A DNA stretch of 5,572 nucleotides from JBLMZW01 sp050259035 (GTDB lineage: Bacteria > Bacillota > Syntrophomonadia > Syntrophomonadales > DTU052): NCBI GenBank assembly GCA_050259035.1, contig JBLMZW010000122.1, forward strand, positions 1 through 5,572, written 5' to 3'. The notes beneath the pieces are model-generated. The model did no database searches. It was not told the DNA's origin and saw only the letters and a list, made by a program, of their open reading frames with translations. Shown here in pieces: positions 5,151 to 5,572 of the stretch; position 1 is the stretch's first letter; every line of letters starts with the position of its first letter. The translations under genes were made by a program, and so were the position numbers.

Positions 5151-5572
5151 TTAGAGGCTTAGACAGTTGGGGCACACTTTCCGGCATTCCCAACACTGAA
5201 TCTGTAACTGCCCTTCCTGGCGCTGAAATGCGAAAGTGGCGCATTTTCTTTGCTGCATAAGTTCGTCTCCTAGTGCGCCCACCGGGCACGCTTCAATGCA
5301 CAATTCGCAATCAGGAAGGCACGCTTCGTAATCGGCCGCCCGATCCGGCTCCAAAACCGCAGAGGTTACGACTGCGCTTAACCAAATCATGTTGCCGAAA
5401 GTTTTATTGATTAGAAGGGTATTTTTGCCGAGCCGACCTAATCCAGCTAAGACCGCGGCATGTTTAAGCGAAATCGGTCCCCGATTTCGGCCATTGTTCC
5501 ATTGGCTAGTGATAGCTTTTATCGGGACCGCATCAATACCAAGGGATTTCAGTTTCTTGACCATTGCACTTG
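5151..5572 (-). CDS. QueG-like (epoxyqueuosine reductase-type) double [4Fe-4S] protein, 5' end outside window
   Basis: The reading frame is open through the right edge. The first visible Met (5564) is internal, because the N-terminal half of the family is missing, so about 140 C-terminal residues are seen. Numbering from that Met, ISLKHAAVLAGLGRLGKNTLLIN (31-53) is the hallmark of QueG and its short relatives. It is followed by a cysteine array: C82-x3-C86-x2-C89-x3-C93-P, then C108, then C124-x2-C127-x3-C131-P-x-x-C134. This matches the two-cluster ferredoxin domain of QueG. The protein stops right after the second cluster, so the C-terminal extension found in true QueG is absent. Such short homologues are often labelled epoxyqueuosine reductase, but their reaction is mostly untested; an iron-sulfur (possibly cobalamin-linked) reductase is all that can be said safely. 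Confidence 0.87.
   Translation of the reverse strand, partial: SAMVKKLKSLGIDAVPIKAITSQWNNGRNRGPISLKHAAVLAGLGRLGKNTLLINKTFGNMIWLSAVVTSAVLEPDRAADYEACLPDCELCIEACPVGALGDELMQQRKCATFAFQRQEGQLQIQCWECRKVCPNCLSL

Overview
The window looks like chromosomal DNA from a moderate-GC Firmicute. It has strong AGGAG-type ribosome binding sites, a near-consensus sigma-A promoter, short intergenic gaps, and protein families common in anaerobic Clostridia (iron-sulfur flavoprotein-like reductase, short QueG-like ferredoxin protein, VOC protein with an HTH-like tail). A Peptococcaceae-type (Desulfotomaculum or Pelotomaculum relative) origin fits best, but this is inferred from protein style and not proven. There is no phage, transposon, CRISPR or RNA gene.

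Layout. 1-182 (+): C-terminal end of methionine-R-sulfoxide reductase MsrB. 1416 down to 277 (-): tight three-gene operon of a VOC/glyoxalase-fold protein, a GNAT acetyltransferase and a 65-aa winged-helix protein. 1417-1729: 313-bp divergent control region with a good promoter (TTGACA-N17-TATGTT) overlapped by tandem dyads. 1730-2563 (+): alpha/beta hydrolase with an intact Ser-Asp-His triad. 3076 down to 2648 (-): a second GNAT acetyltransferase, starting at TTG, with a hairpin at its stop codon. 3582 down to 3169 (-): HxlR-family regulator with an N-terminal Cys, divergent from 3702-4271 (+), a flavodoxin-fold reductase with a CX2CX2CX5C cluster motif. 5052 down to 4306 (-): stand-alone ABC-type ATPase. 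5572 down to 5151 (-): C-terminal part of a QueG-like double [4Fe-4S] protein, cut by the window edge.

How the genes may work together. Several products belong to redox or electrophile defence: MsrB repairs oxidised methionine, an HxlR regulator with a possible sensor Cys faces an iron-sulfur flavoprotein, and the VOC protein and hydrolase are of detoxification type. The joint role is inference; there is no single long operon. The two most interesting signals are non-coding. The hxlR/flavoprotein intergenic region holds an 18-bp inverted match whose left copy is split by 19 nt carrying the hxlR Shine-Dalgarno. The hydrolase promoter carries four TATGTNA half-sites arranged as two overlapping dyads across its -10 region.
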